Source: an uncultured Bacteroides sp.
GTDB lineage: Bacteria > Bacteroidota > Bacteroidia > Bacteroidales > Bacteroidaceae
Assembly (NCBI GenBank): GCA_959606905.1
Contig: CAUHML010000005.1
Coordinates: forward strand, 49,464 to 113,463
DNA length: 64,000 nucleotides
Direction of reading: 5' to 3'
Numbering within the stretch: the first letter of the stretch is position 1; the number at the start of each line of letters is the position of its first letter. The notes under the pieces are model-generated. The model did no database searches and was not told the DNA's origin. It saw only the letters and a list, made by a program, of their open reading frames with translations. Below are positions 27,259-36,681 of the stretch, piece after piece. Made by a program: the position numbers and the translations under genes.

Positions 27259-27276
27259 CCGTTTTGTTTATGGACA

Positions 27277-27307
27277 CAAATGTAACCGATTTGCTCAAAA
27301 TATACAA
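27277..27307 (-). promoter_or_regulatory. Promoter of uxs
   Basis: On the minus strand a TTG and TACATTTG (27277-27284) are spaced by 20 bp. The leader to the ATG at 27218 is ~50 nt. Confidence 0.6.
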
Positions 27308-27418
27308 TTTTAAAGAAGGATATTTTTGAAAAAAGATTAATTAAATAGTTTCACTTTCCGAAACAACTCATCACTGAGAAATGTTTATAATACTAAAGAA
27401 CAACTTATTCAAACTGTT

Positions 27419-28378
27419 ATGATAACAAATGACCCGAATACAAACCTGATAGAAGCGATGAAAGAAAAGCTTCCACTCAAAGGAAAACTGGCAGATATGT
27501 TAATGGATACTCTCTATATAGGCAAAGAAGCCGTATATAGAAGGTTACGTGGTGAGGTTCCTTTCACTTTACAAGAAGCGGCTCTCGTTTCGAGAAAGTT
27601 AGGGATATCTCTGGATAAAATTATAGGAATCAGTTTCAAATCCAATGCGATGTTTGATATGAATATTGTAGATTACGATGACCCTTTCGAAAGCTACTAT
27701 AATATATTATATAAATACGTCAGACTAATTAATACACTGGAAGACGATCCGAATTCTTCTTTGGGAACTTCTTCCAACATCATTCCACAAACGCTTTACC
27801 TGAAACATGACCTTCTGGCAAAATTCCGTTTATTCAAGTGGATGTATCAGAATAAATATATCCAATGTAAAAGTTTTGAGGAACTGGAACTTCCGCAGAA
27901 ATTGATTAATATCCAAAAGGACTATGTGGATATGACAAAGCATTTCCATTCTATTGATTATATCTGGGACAGTATGATCTTTCAGCACCTCATCAACGAT
28001 ATCCAATACTTTTCCAGCATTCATCTTATTTCAAATGAAGCTAAAGAAGATATCAAGAAAGAATTATTCCTCCTGACAAACGAACTGGAAGATCTTGCCA
28101 CTAAAGGTAAAACAGAGAATGGTAACACAGTTCGTATCTATGTGTCGCATATTAATTTTGAGGCAACGTACAGTTATGTAGAAACTAATAACATCCAACT
28201 AAGCCTGATACGCGTTTACTCCATTAATTCTCTGACCACAATGGACAATGAAATCTTCTGTAGCTTAAAGGAATGGATTCAGTCTTTAAAGAAATTCTCC
28301 ACCTTGATTTCTGAAAGCGGTGAAATGCAACGTATCCAATTCTTCAAACAGCAGAGGGAAATCATTGATACTCTTTAA
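27419..28378 (+). CDS. Putative HTH regulator, paralogue 1 of a tandem pair
   Basis: A 319-residue protein. Residues ~10-65 look like a helix-turn-helix domain of XRE type: GKEAVYRRLRGEVPFTLQEA, then VSRKLGISLDKIIG. The remaining ~250 residues are mixed helical with no recognised domain, ending in a conserved STLISESGEMQRIQF helix. No signal peptide or membrane segment. It is clearly homologous over its whole length to the gene at 28617 and of identical length. The pair points at the fimbria operon on the opposite strand, so control of fimbriae is a reasonable guess. The function is not established from sequence. Confidence 0.75.
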   Translation: MITNDPNTNLIEAMKEKLPLKGKLADMLMDTLYIGKEAVYRRLRGEVPFTLQEAALVSRKLGISLDKIIGISFKSNAMFDMNIVDYDDPFESYYNILYKYVRLINTLEDDPNSSLGTSSNIIPQTLYLKHDLLAKFRLFKWMYQNKYIQCKSFEELELPQKLINIQKDYVDMTKHFHSIDYIWDSMIFQHLINDIQYFSSIHLISNEAKEDIKKELFLLTNELEDLATKGKTENGNTVRIYVSHINFEATYSYVETNNIQLSLIRVYSINSLTTMDNEIFCSLKEWIQSLKKFSTLISESGEMQRIQFFKQQREIIDTL

Positions 28379-28431
28379 ATTCATTTTTTTCGTAAAACAA
28401 AAAGATGTAAAATCCATAATTACAATAAATG

Positions 28432-28462
28432 AAAGTAGATAAAATACTTATCTACTTTTTTT
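28432..28462 (+). terminator. Terminator after paralogue 1
   Basis: AAAGTAGATAA, loop AATAC, TTATCTACTTT, then a run of T. The 11-bp stem is perfect. It separates the two paralogues into independent transcripts. Confidence 0.85.
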
Positions 28463-28559
28463 CATTATATGTCCGTCACCCCTATCTGTTATATTTAATC
28501 AGAAAATTCACTCCTGTCTTATACCTGTTTTTCCACACAAATCTTTCAAATACAAACTT

Positions 28560-28567
28560 TAATTTTG
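28560..28567 (+). promoter_or_regulatory. -7 box of paralogue 2
   Basis: TAATTTTG matches TAnnTTTG 49 bp before the ATG at 28617. With the terminator at 28432 it gives the second copy its own promoter. Confidence 0.5.
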
Positions 28568-28616
28568 CATTAAATGTATCACGAATATTATTCATATTAA
28601 AAACGAAGAACAAACA

Positions 28617-29576
28617 ATGAAAAATGGTATTTTGAATGAATTGATTGCAGTTATGAAAGAAAGAGTTCCGCAAGGACAAAACCTTGCCAGCGTCCTGGCG
28701 GATATCTTGTTCATGGGAAAAGAAGCTGTCTATCGTAGACTAAGAGGGGAAGTTTCTTTTTCTATCGAAGAAATAGCTACTATATCTTCCAAATTAGGAA
28801 TTTCTATCGACCAAGTTGTTGGTAGCCATCATTCCAATAAAGTTACTTTTGATTTGAATCTCCTCCATTCGCCTAATGCGATAGAGAATTATTATGAGAT
28901 TCTCAATCGTTACCAACAGATATTTGACTATGTGAAAAAAGATAGTAGTACAGAGATATACACAGCCTCCAACCTCTTGCCTTTCACACTTTATTCTTCT
29001 TACGAATATTTATCCAAATTCCGCCTTTGTCGGTGGCTATACCAGCACGGGCAGATTAAAACTCCCCATTCCTTATCGGATATGCGTGTAGAAAAACGAA
29101 TAGAACAGGCGCATAAAAGATTGAGTGAAAGTGTGAAACAATGCCCGAAAACTTTTTTTATCTGGGACACTAACATTTTTCATTCATTCGTCAATGAAAT
29201 CAAGTATTTTGCCAGTCTGAATCTCATAACACCGGAGGATGTACGTCATCTGAAAGAAGAACTTCACCAATTGCTTTCACTTATCGAACATCTGTCAAGT
29301 AAAGGAGAGTTTAGTAATGGCCGAAAGGTATATTTCTATTTGTCTAACATAAACTTTGAAGCTACTTATAGTTATATCGAAAAAGCAAATTATCGAATCA
29401 GTCTGCTACGGGTATATTCTATCAATTCAATGGATTCACAAAGTCCGCATATCTGTCAGATGCAACGTGACTGGATTCTGTCTTTAAAACGTCACTCCAC
29501 TCTAATTTCTGAAAGCGGAGAAGCACAACGCATCGTTTTCATGCAGAAACAGCATGAAGTTATTGAAGCTTTATAA
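28617..29576 (+). CDS. Putative HTH regulator, paralogue 2 of a tandem pair
   Basis: 319 residues, the same length as the gene at 27419 and similar throughout. The N-terminal GKEAVYRRLRGEVSFSIEE block is almost identical between the two. The middle (YEYLSKFRLCRWLYQHG against DLLAKFRLFKWMYQNK) and the C-terminal STLISESGEAQRI block are also shared. The conserved N-terminus is the predicted DNA-binding part; the variable middle may bind different ligands or partners. It has its own promoter-like -7 box and a terminator at 29582. Family name not recognised. Confidence 0.75.
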   Translation: MKNGILNELIAVMKERVPQGQNLASVLADILFMGKEAVYRRLRGEVSFSIEEIATISSKLGISIDQVVGSHHSNKVTFDLNLLHSPNAIENYYEILNRYQQIFDYVKKDSSTEIYTASNLLPFTLYSSYEYLSKFRLCRWLYQHGQIKTPHSLSDMRVEKRIEQAHKRLSESVKQCPKTFFIWDTNIFHSFVNEIKYFASLNLITPEDVRHLKEELHQLLSLIEHLSSKGEFSNGRKVYFYLSNINFEATYSYIEKANYRISLLRVYSINSMDSQSPHICQMQRDWILSLKRHSTLISESGEAQRIVFMQKQHEVIEAL

Positions 29577-29581
29577 ATAAC

Positions 29582-29615
29582 GAAGGGGTTAGGTTGATAA
29601 TAACCCGGCCCCTTC
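29582..29615. terminator. Terminator between paralogue 2 and fimbria operon
   Basis: GAAGGGG and CCCCTTC enclose an inner GGTT/AACC stem. It is located between convergent transcripts and could serve both. Confidence 0.75.
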
Positions 29616-29643
29616 TAATTCTCCCTCTGTCTAACTCTTTCTA

Positions 29644-30600
29644 TTAGAAATCTCCTTCTGTCTGCGAATACACAGTCCAACCATTAATGACAATTTTCAT
29701 TGCAAGCCATGAACCAGAGAGAAAGAAAACAATATGATAATTACTTTGGCGATCAAAATATTCCTGTATTCCGATCTTTTTATCCTCCATATTAGTCATA
29801 GCAAGATAATCAATCAGGTTGATATCAAATACCTTATTTGACGTCGACTTTTCCGTAATCACCAGACGAGTTGTTCTATCTTTCATCAGCCGCATTGTGT
29901 TCAAGTCTACCGAAGCAGAAAAAGAATTCAACTGATTCATATGATAAGGACGGAAACTCAACACATCATCATCCAGTAAGGAATTATCATGTCCCAAATA
30001 TCCGTTAGACTCACGAATTTCATAATCATAATCATTCATCTTTAATTCCCAGTTATTCGCATAACTCTGGAAAATAAAACGCACCCTTTTTGTATCTTTT
30101 ATAAGATTAATAGTCTCTGTCTGATGAATTGTTCCTGTAAAATTTACATTGATAATCTCACCATACCAAAGCGTTTCCAATTCTTTGTCAATAATAAGAG
30201 ACTCCTCACGCTTCAACTGCAATTTCAAATCTGTAATGGTAGAAGTCCCGGGAATTAACGAAGTAATATCGTATGAATCACGTGCACCTGCCCATGCTAC
30301 AAACTGATACTCCCCCACCGGCAATGCTACCTCCATCAGATAATTACCTGTCGATAGCGAACCACCTTCTTCTGCCTGTTTGAATAAAAACTTCCCGTCT
30401 TTATCAAAAACATAAAGTTCCACTTTATCGACTTGCGTATGGAAAGCATCAGCAAATTCCATATTATAATCATATTTGAACTTTACAGACAAGCGACATT
30501 CCGGCAAATCTTCTTTAAAGCTATCGCAAGAAACCATTGCCCAGGAACTAACAATGAGAATCCCCAAGGTAACACGGCATATAAGGCTTTTTAGGTTCAT
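29644..30600 (-). CDS. Mfa2/FimB-family fimbrial anchor lipoprotein (DUF1812)
   Basis: A 318-residue outer-membrane lipoprotein. The signal peptide ends in AMVSC (Cys25). The start of the mature part (CRLSVKFKYDYNMEFADAF) followed by VDKVELYVFDKDGKFLF is typical of Mfa2/FimB anchors, which begin the type V pilus at the cell surface and limit its length. It is the last gene of the fimbria operon, immediately downstream of mfa1 but separated by a 141-bp gap with a hairpin. Confidence 0.88.
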   Translation of the reverse strand: MNLKSLICRVTLGILIVSSWAMVSCDSFKEDLPECRLSVKFKYDYNMEFADAFHTQVDKVELYVFDKDGKFLFKQAEEGGSLSTGNYLMEVALPVGEYQFVAWAGARDSYDITSLIPGTSTITDLKLQLKREESLIIDKELETLWYGEIINVNFTGTIHQTETINLIKDTKRVRFIFQSYANNWELKMNDYDYEIRESNGYLGHDNSLLDDDVLSFRPYHMNQLNSFSASVDLNTMRLMKDRTTRLVITEKSTSNKVFDINLIDYLAMTNMEDKKIGIQEYFDRQSNYHIVFFLSGSWLAMKIVINGWTVYSQTEGDF

Positions 30601-30684
30601 ATTTCTATTCTTCTAATTTCTATCAAGCTATAAATTTTGAAATTATTGATAGCTCTCGATTTTTCTTCCTATTGTTTGTTTTAA

Positions 30685-30712
30685 AGGTAAAGAGAGCGTC
30701 CCCTCTTTACCT
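30685..30712 (-). promoter_or_regulatory. Perfect hairpin between mfa1 and mfa2
   Basis: AGGTAAAGAG, an 8-base loop, then CTCTTTACCT. It lies 29 bp after the mfa1 stop. Only a weak T-tract follows on the minus strand. It may partially terminate transcription or protect the mfa1 message end. Confidence 0.6.
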
Positions 30713-30741
30713 CAAGTCGCAATAAAACAATGAATATAAAA

Positions 30742-32388
30742 TTACAGAGGTTCAACTTGCGAATACCAAGTCCATGGATTAACCTCAATTTTAATGGACA
30801 AATAACGGTCTTCTTCTTCATCCGGTGTAATCGGGTCCGGATCCGGAATAGAAGGATAGCCAGGATTATCAATCTTATTTACAGTAATATCATATACCGA
30901 ATTACGGACTACACCAAACTCACCCAATTTATTCATTATAGTGGGACTATCATCATGTTTAATCATAATTTTGTAATAACAAATACCTTTTGAGTAATAT
31001 TCAACAGTTTTCAGAGTCTTGCCACCTGCACTTTTTGTGGCTATTTTTCCTGCTAATGCTGCAAACTCATCTTTAATGTCTGAAGCCATCTGCTCCGGAG
31101 TTTTAGCATCATCCTTAGCAGCGGGAATATTTACCGGATTAAGAGTATCATCACCTTCGCCAAGTGCTTCTATAAATTCGTTGTAAAGGTCTGTTATTCC
31201 CGTTGGATATTCGGCCGGTTCACCAGATTTATATTTACGAGTCAATTCTTCTTCAATATACGTTAAAACAGAAGCCGGAGTATAAAATACACCATTCATA
31301 TTGAACCAGTCCTCTCCATTAAGCAAAGTCACCTTAGACTCATCTTGATTCTTAATTGTTGTAGGAGCATAAAAAACCTTCAACAATACATGTGTTGTAT
31401 AAGCATGTACATTATAGCCTTCCTCTTGTGTATTTTCCAAGCAATATTTAGCAGTGGCCAGATCATTCCATGTGATAGAATTTGTAGCGGACGTTACATA
31501 AAAATAATTTAAATCATAATCTGAATGATTAGTAGAAGATACCCACTTACCAATATTACTATCTTCATAATTCGGGTCTTGTCTATATGAACCAATGCTA
31601 TACTGATCATATGGAGTCCATGAATTCATTGCTGTCTTAATTCTCTTAGACGCAGGAAAAAACTTCTTATTGGTTACATTCAAATACCATTTAGTATTAA
31701 CCTTATCAATAGTGGCGTTGTCACTAAGATCATCATCATCACCGCTATCAGCTTTTACGTATACACGTACTTTAGCCGATATACGATCAATTCTAATAGT
31801 CAGAGGCGAGTTAGTAGCTGCTATTGCAGTACTGTATAAGGCTAAGTTCTTCGCAGTCCCATCACTTTCCGAGGGTTCCAGATCACCTTTAGCGTTTGTC
31901 ATAACAAACCCACCGGATTTGGCAACACCTGTAGTAACTTCTGCTTCCGTTGAAAGTGTTACAATCTCATTTACATCTTCATACTTATCACCTTCCTTAA
32001 TTGTCCGGGCCAGATTCTGCGGGTTAGCAATGATTAATACAGCTTTAGACGTAGAAGGTACCTTAAATGCACTCGTTCTGTTGGGCAAATTATTGATATC
32101 TTCATCACTAAACGTTACAATTTTTGTTACTACACTTGTGTTAATATGCCCATCAAAGAATACAGCTTTTACGGCAGTAATATTACTCTCATCAGCCGTA
32201 CCATTGTCCTGATTCGGAGTATTCAACGCACGCGTTTTAGTTGATTGGACACTTAACGCAACCCATGCATCACCATCTAAGTTCACTACATCATTATTAT
32301 CCTTCCCACCAGGAACGATGTCTTCATTACTACAAGCAGCAAATGCAATAGCAGCAAGTGCCAACATAAAAAAATTCTTCTTTTTCAT
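30742..32388 (-). CDS. Mfa1-family major fimbrial subunit
   Basis: A 548-residue fimbrillin exported as a lipoprotein (FAACS, Cys19). In type V pili the prepilin is processed by a trypsin-like protease after an Arg, exposing a strand-exchange groove. A matching site is KTR|ALN at Arg53-Ala54. The N-terminal beta domain contains AVKAVFFDGHINTS and the C-terminal strand ends with IKIEVNPWTWYSQ, the conserved donor-strand-like tail of Mfa1 proteins. It would form the shaft of the fimbria. A 36-bp gap follows the DUF3868 gene, without its own clear promoter. Confidence 0.88.
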   Translation of the reverse strand: MKKKNFFMLALAAIAFAACSNEDIVPGGKDNNDVVNLDGDAWVALSVQSTKTRALNTPNQDNGTADESNITAVKAVFFDGHINTSVVTKIVTFSDEDINNLPNRTSAFKVPSTSKAVLIIANPQNLARTIKEGDKYEDVNEIVTLSTEAEVTTGVAKSGGFVMTNAKGDLEPSESDGTAKNLALYSTAIAATNSPLTIRIDRISAKVRVYVKADSGDDDDLSDNATIDKVNTKWYLNVTNKKFFPASKRIKTAMNSWTPYDQYSIGSYRQDPNYEDSNIGKWVSSTNHSDYDLNYFYVTSATNSITWNDLATAKYCLENTQEEGYNVHAYTTHVLLKVFYAPTTIKNQDESKVTLLNGEDWFNMNGVFYTPASVLTYIEEELTRKYKSGEPAEYPTGITDLYNEFIEALGEGDDTLNPVNIPAAKDDAKTPEQMASDIKDEFAALAGKIATKSAGGKTLKTVEYYSKGICYYKIMIKHDDSPTIMNKLGEFGVVRNSVYDITVNKIDNPGYPSIPDPDPITPDEEEDRYLSIKIEVNPWTWYSQVEPL

Positions 32389-32424
32389 TGTTTCTACAAT
32401 TTAATAAAAGCGTTTGTAATTAAT

Positions 32425-33945
32425 TTATTTATCCCTATTTTTAATTCTAAATTCAGAGGCATTAGCCTTCTTTCTAGTTAATTCTTCCAAATTATATCCG
32501 GCAACTTTGAGTCCCGATTCGTATGCGACATTTAAATATTCTTCCGCATGTTCATATTCCCCCTTCAGTAACATTAATACTCCCATTGCGTTGCTATACT
32601 CCGGTAATTTTTTCATCGAATCTACCATACTCAGACAGCGTTCGGCAGAAATAAGATCATTGCGCGAAAGAGCAGCAGTAGCTGCATTTATATTCGCAAT
32701 CTCATCCTTCGGATACATCCGGACAGCCGTTTCAAACACATCGATAAACTCTTGTGAACCTACCGGATAAGTATTAGCCACCAGAAACATTTCATTCAGG
32801 CTCAGGTTCTGCGGGCGTCTCTTTATTTCCTCCTTTGCTTCATCCACATTAAAATTCCTGACCTCATAATTCACTCTACAAATAGCTATACGCAGACTTG
32901 GAAATATATATTTCAACATATATCGATAGGGTACTCCCCCACGAAGCTGCATAAGTTTTGTTTCTCTCCCTTTTTCAATAGGTATATCCCGGATAATATC
33001 CAATACTTCATCTTTATACTCTATTTCCATTGTATCCAGTGCTTTTTCCAAACCGTCCCAGTTTTCACCACCAAAAATGATGTAATATTGATTTCTCGGG
33101 AAATCATATTTGGAAGCCAGATAATCACGCAAAGCCATGGCACGTCCTTCGGACAGACGTTTGTTAGTCACTAACGTTCCTTCCGGAGAAGCATAGCCGA
33201 TAATATCCAACCGATTGACCTTCACATTCGGATCCGACTTTAATTCATCAATCATCTTCCTGATTTTAGCCAATTCTTGAGGGTTGTTCATATACTCGGG
33301 ACGGATATTTATCCTATTCAACTCAAAATCTAAGAAACATTCCGCTTGTATGTCCCGCTGTTTGATTTCTTCAGCCTTCGGCTGCAAATAAGCGAAATGG
33401 GGGGTTACGACGTAAGGCAGTAATACACGTTCAAGCGTAACTTTATCCACCAAACGCTCTACGTTCATCGATTTTATCTCACCGCAACCACACTCGTCAC
33501 GTTGCACATCCAAACGTGCATTTTCCATCCATGGTTCGTAACGCACCATATACCTATATGGAAGAACACCATTTTTCACCTTACTTCCTTTTTCTACCGC
33601 ATAAGGTTTATCATAGTTCTTCTTTTCTTTGATACTCATCACCGCAAGCCAACGCTCGTAAGCCAGATATTCATCACGTCCTTTAATAGAGACTTTCGGA
33701 AGATTCAGCATACGTTCGGGAGCCACCAACTGTGGGATAAAATCCACCCCGCGAGTAGACTTCACTTTTACATCTTTCAAATCAAAATCAATATCAATAT
33801 GAAGAAAATCTCCTTTCTGTTCCAGCTGTATCGGTTTCACAGTGATAGTACCGTCATAAGAACGAGTCTGAGCTGTAGCCGGAACCATGTCCAAGCACAA
33901 AACAGTCAGCAGACATACAGCGCAATATATATTTCTTTTCATCAT
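32425..33945 (-). CDS. DUF3868 protein with OmpA-like and TPR-like regions
   Basis: 506 residues from ATG 33945 (MMKRNIYCAVCLL; MKR at 33942 is equally possible). The longer frame back to 34074 would overlap the upstream gene and lacks a signal peptide at its start. A signal peptide ends at PATAQ. The N-terminal ~230 residues are DUF3868. Residues ~245-340 contain an OmpA-like fold with LDIIGYASPEGTLVTNKRLS, the peptidoglycan-binding signature. The C-terminal ~120 residues are TPR-like. DUF3868 and DUF3575 genes often occur together in Mfa-type loci, so a role in assembly or anchoring of the fimbria at the outer membrane is likely. Confidence 0.82.
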   Translation of the reverse strand: MMKRNIYCAVCLLTVLCLDMVPATAQTRSYDGTITVKPIQLEQKGDFLHIDIDFDLKDVKVKSTRGVDFIPQLVAPERMLNLPKVSIKGRDEYLAYERWLAVMSIKEKKNYDKPYAVEKGSKVKNGVLPYRYMVRYEPWMENARLDVQRDECGCGEIKSMNVERLVDKVTLERVLLPYVVTPHFAYLQPKAEEIKQRDIQAECFLDFELNRINIRPEYMNNPQELAKIRKMIDELKSDPNVKVNRLDIIGYASPEGTLVTNKRLSEGRAMALRDYLASKYDFPRNQYYIIFGGENWDGLEKALDTMEIEYKDEVLDIIRDIPIEKGRETKLMQLRGGVPYRYMLKYIFPSLRIAICRVNYEVRNFNVDEAKEEIKRRPQNLSLNEMFLVANTYPVGSQEFIDVFETAVRMYPKDEIANINAATAALSRNDLISAERCLSMVDSMKKLPEYSNAMGVLMLLKGEYEHAEEYLNVAYESGLKVAGYNLEELTRKKANASEFRIKNRDK

Positions 33946-33952
33946 GATTATA

Positions 33953-34525
33953 CTATTTAATGACATAAATAAGTGACACACTAGCCTTTGTCGGTCCCAA
34001 GTAATTCTTACTCGTATCCTTCGATTTTGTACCACACGTTGTGCAAGGATATTTTTCGTATGCAATATATGCATACCCCAATCCTAAGGACGCTTCAATA
34101 CTCCAGCGTTTTTTCAATATCCACGAATGCCCTACCGAGAATCCCGCACCATACAGATGTCCCTGATAACGGTTTTGCTGCATATTCCCACTCACAAAAG
34201 ACCAGTCGGGCCAGCCCCCTATATTGAAATCAGCATAATGACCATGTAGTCCGATAAATGTTCGGTTAAAACGTTCGCAGAACCAGTAACGAATCTCCGG
34301 TTGAATCCCCCAATGGCGGAGACGTCTGCCGTTATCGGGTTTCCACGGGTTGTAATTAACCGGTACATCCAATGTCCATTTACGTGCCAGCCCGAATTCT
34401 AAACCAAGATTCATGGTAGCGGTAGCATCATATAACAAATTACTTTTCAACGTAACCTTTTGGGCGTAGCTTTCAAGAATAAAACACCCGGACATTAATA
34501 ATATGAGTATAAGAATCTTCTTCAT
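33953..34525 (-). CDS. DUF3575 outer-membrane-associated protein
   Basis: A 190-residue protein with signal peptide (MKKILILILLMSGCFILESYAQ). The conserved LKSNLLYDATATMNLGLEF opening and alternating aromatic beta-strands (RYWFCERFNRTFIGLHGHY) suggest a small beta-barrel. A C-x-x-C motif (CTTCGTK) is near the end. It belongs to the DUF3575 family common beside fimbrillin genes. It ends 7 bp before the DUF3868 start, so the two are translationally close. The role in fimbria biogenesis is inferred from context. Confidence 0.85.
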   Translation of the reverse strand: MKKILILILLMSGCFILESYAQKVTLKSNLLYDATATMNLGLEFGLARKWTLDVPVNYNPWKPDNGRRLRHWGIQPEIRYWFCERFNRTFIGLHGHYADFNIGGWPDWSFVSGNMQQNRYQGHLYGAGFSVGHSWILKKRWSIEASLGLGYAYIAYEKYPCTTCGTKSKDTSKNYLGPTKASVSLIYVIK

Positions 34526-34544
34526 TTATCTTACATTTACTGTT

Positions 34545-35015
34545 TTATATGCCCAATTGAGTAATATCAATCTTGATACGTTGCATAGTACTACCATTTA
34601 CAGATGATCCGTTGGGTATTATTGTTGTCAAATACACAATACCACTTCTCGAATCAACACTGTTATTAGGCAATATCTCAATAAATATCTTTCCGTCTTC
34701 CACAATGATATGGTCCGTATTATCTCGATGAGTCATTGTTGACGGACGTAATTTAATCCAATCTTTAGGATTATCATCACCATCTTCTATGTACCCGGTC
34801 AGGCAAAAATAGTTTATCTCTTTGGCCGCCGGATTATGATTATAAGCAGGCATATACTTAAATATTCCTCCGGCAGCATCCACTGCATCTCTCTGTCTAA
34901 TGTGTACCTGTTTTTCCAAATTTCCTAGTTTTAATATTAATGCATTTATTATTTTATTATCAAGATCCGTTTTGGTAAAAATATATCTTGATCCGTTTCG
35001 GTATATCTTTATCAT
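34545..35015 (-). pseudogene. Frame-displaced C-terminal repeat of the upstream lipoprotein
   Basis: 156 codons in the frame next to the 572-residue gene, overlapping it by 56 bp. From residue ~28 the sequence NALILKLGNLEKQVHIRQRD and the later SRSGIVYLTTIIPNGSS repeat the last domain of the upstream protein (INIKLGNIEQKVSVIRKD, NAVVYLTTIKNPKEP). A one-base shift near 34975 would fuse the two into a protein of ~715 residues with two copies of this domain. It has no signal peptide of its own and probably is not an independent gene. Confidence 0.55.
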
Positions 35016-36678
35016 CTTCCAGAGGTTCTTTCGGATTCTTTATAGTCGTAAGATAGACAACGGCATTTCTTGCGGAAGAAGCTGATGCTATATCTATATC
35101 AATTATTCCGTCACCGACTTGAATACTATTAGGATCGCCACTAATGCCACCATACTTATTTTTCATCGTAATCCATGATATATCTGTATCTGTTTTAGCC
35201 GAAAGAAGATAATAGTCAAAATCATAGATACCTGAATTCTGCGTATAATAATTTACGACCATTCCTGCTGCAGGAATAATATCCTTTCTTATCACGCTGA
35301 CCTTCTGTTCAATGTTACCAAGTTTTATATTAATGCTCGAATTGTCAATACTACCGGTAGGAAGTTTGACTACCACATCCACAGTGAACGGTGTATTCGG
35401 ATCCGAGGCAGAAGATATTCTTTGGGATGCCGGGGCAACAATAGTCATCGTACCATTCGTCACTCTTATATAATTGCTCTTATCGGAAAACTTATGTGCA
35501 TAAGTACAATTTGTTGTCAACGTAAAAGCAAGATATTGATGTTCTGAATTGATATCATCATATATCATACAAAGCCGATTGCTTACAGCAAGGTAATATT
35601 CGCTATTGGCTTTAATCTCAAAAGAAGAAAGGTCTATTATTTCAACTTTACATTTCAAAGCCAAGTTATTGGGCTCAGCCAAAAGAGCATCAGTATAGCT
35701 GCCGAACCCAGGAAAATTGGCCGATATTATTGTAAATCTGTATTCATGATTACGCTTGATGTCTATATACTTGAGTTCATCATCAGCGATCGCTATCTTA
35801 TAATAAGATTCCAGCCCTTTATAAAATGCACGTATTATCATATAGGCACCGGTTCCGCTTTTCGCTTCATATACATATATAGGGTCAGTTACATTAGCCG
35901 TTGCAGAAACAAAATCCTCATTTGCATCATTTCTAATATAATCTACCATACTTGCCGCAGTTTCCAAATTGCCGGAAAGATTATGCAATACTGTATTTTT
36001 ATTCATATTGTACACCGAATGTATCCCTAATAAGGTGAAATCAGCAACTGTACTTTTTACTACAATCTTGGCTACCGCACGTGTTAGTTCCAAAGGTACA
36101 GTAGACGTACCGATTTTCGTATTTACGTTAATTCCCTCAGTAGCTTCATACAAATAACTCATCGGCAACATCTTGTTTACGAATGGCGGAGCATTAACTA
36201 CAACTCCGGCAGTCATTGGCATAGCTGAAAGCAAAGCTGTCACATTAGTAAGCGTCTTGTTTGTGAACAGGTCATTAAAATTGTCAACCGAAAAGTCGTA
36301 AGACATACTGCCCACATAAAATTTATCCTGAGGATTAGCCAATATCAATACCCATGATTTGCCGCTCTGTGGTCTAAGCAAAACATAACTTTTATTTCCA
36401 ACATTAATATTTGCCTGTGCCGCTTCTGCAAATACCGCATTGCCAGCCGTACCGTCGCCACCAGTAAATACAAGTATCCAGGGGGCTTTGTCTACATCAT
36501 CTTCCAGCGCTATTGCCCTGGACACAGGAGTATCAAATGACCTTAACCTTGTAAACAGTTCTATGCTGACTTGCTCAATGTTTTCGGTCTCCGTAGAGTA
36601 AAAATCTTCTTCCTTCACACAAGAAATCATGCAGAGAAGCAACCAAAGGATTATATATATATTAATCTGTAACCTCAT
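34960..36678 (-). CDS. Fimbrillin-like lipoprotein (accessory or tip subunit)
   Basis: A 572-residue outer-membrane lipoprotein (LLLCMISC, Cys20). The N-terminal fimbrillin-type beta domain contains APWILVFTGGDGTAGNAV, then TRAVAKIVVKSTVADFTL, as in Mfa/FimA-like subunits. The C-terminal ~120 residues form a beta-domain with SINIKLGNIEQKVSV that is duplicated in the displaced frame downstream. It sits second in the operon behind the large FISUMP-type protein, 3 bp apart, and is probably an accessory or tip-linking subunit. The stop after KIYFYQNGS may be a mutation, since homologous coding sequence continues. Confidence 0.7.
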   Translation of the reverse strand: MRLQINIYIILWLLLCMISCVKEEDFYSTETENIEQVSIELFTRLRSFDTPVSRAIALEDDVDKAPWILVFTGGDGTAGNAVFAEAAQANINVGNKSYVLLRPQSGKSWVLILANPQDKFYVGSMSYDFSVDNFNDLFTNKTLTNVTALLSAMPMTAGVVVNAPPFVNKMLPMSYLYEATEGINVNTKIGTSTVPLELTRAVAKIVVKSTVADFTLLGIHSVYNMNKNTVLHNLSGNLETAASMVDYIRNDANEDFVSATANVTDPIYVYEAKSGTGAYMIIRAFYKGLESYYKIAIADDELKYIDIKRNHEYRFTIISANFPGFGSYTDALLAEPNNLALKCKVEIIDLSSFEIKANSEYYLAVSNRLCMIYDDINSEHQYLAFTLTTNCTYAHKFSDKSNYIRVTNGTMTIVAPASQRISSASDPNTPFTVDVVVKLPTGSIDNSSINIKLGNIEQKVSVIRKDIIPAAGMVVNYYTQNSGIYDFDYYLLSAKTDTDISWITMKNKYGGISGDPNSIQVGDGIIDIDIASASSARNAVVYLTTIKNPKEPLEDDKDIPKRIKIYFYQNGS

Positions 36679-36681
36679 TCT

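Noticed and set aside
33946..34074. Upstream start for the DUF3868 protein
   Set aside because: It would overlap the DUF3575 gene and hides the signal peptide, which starts at 33945.
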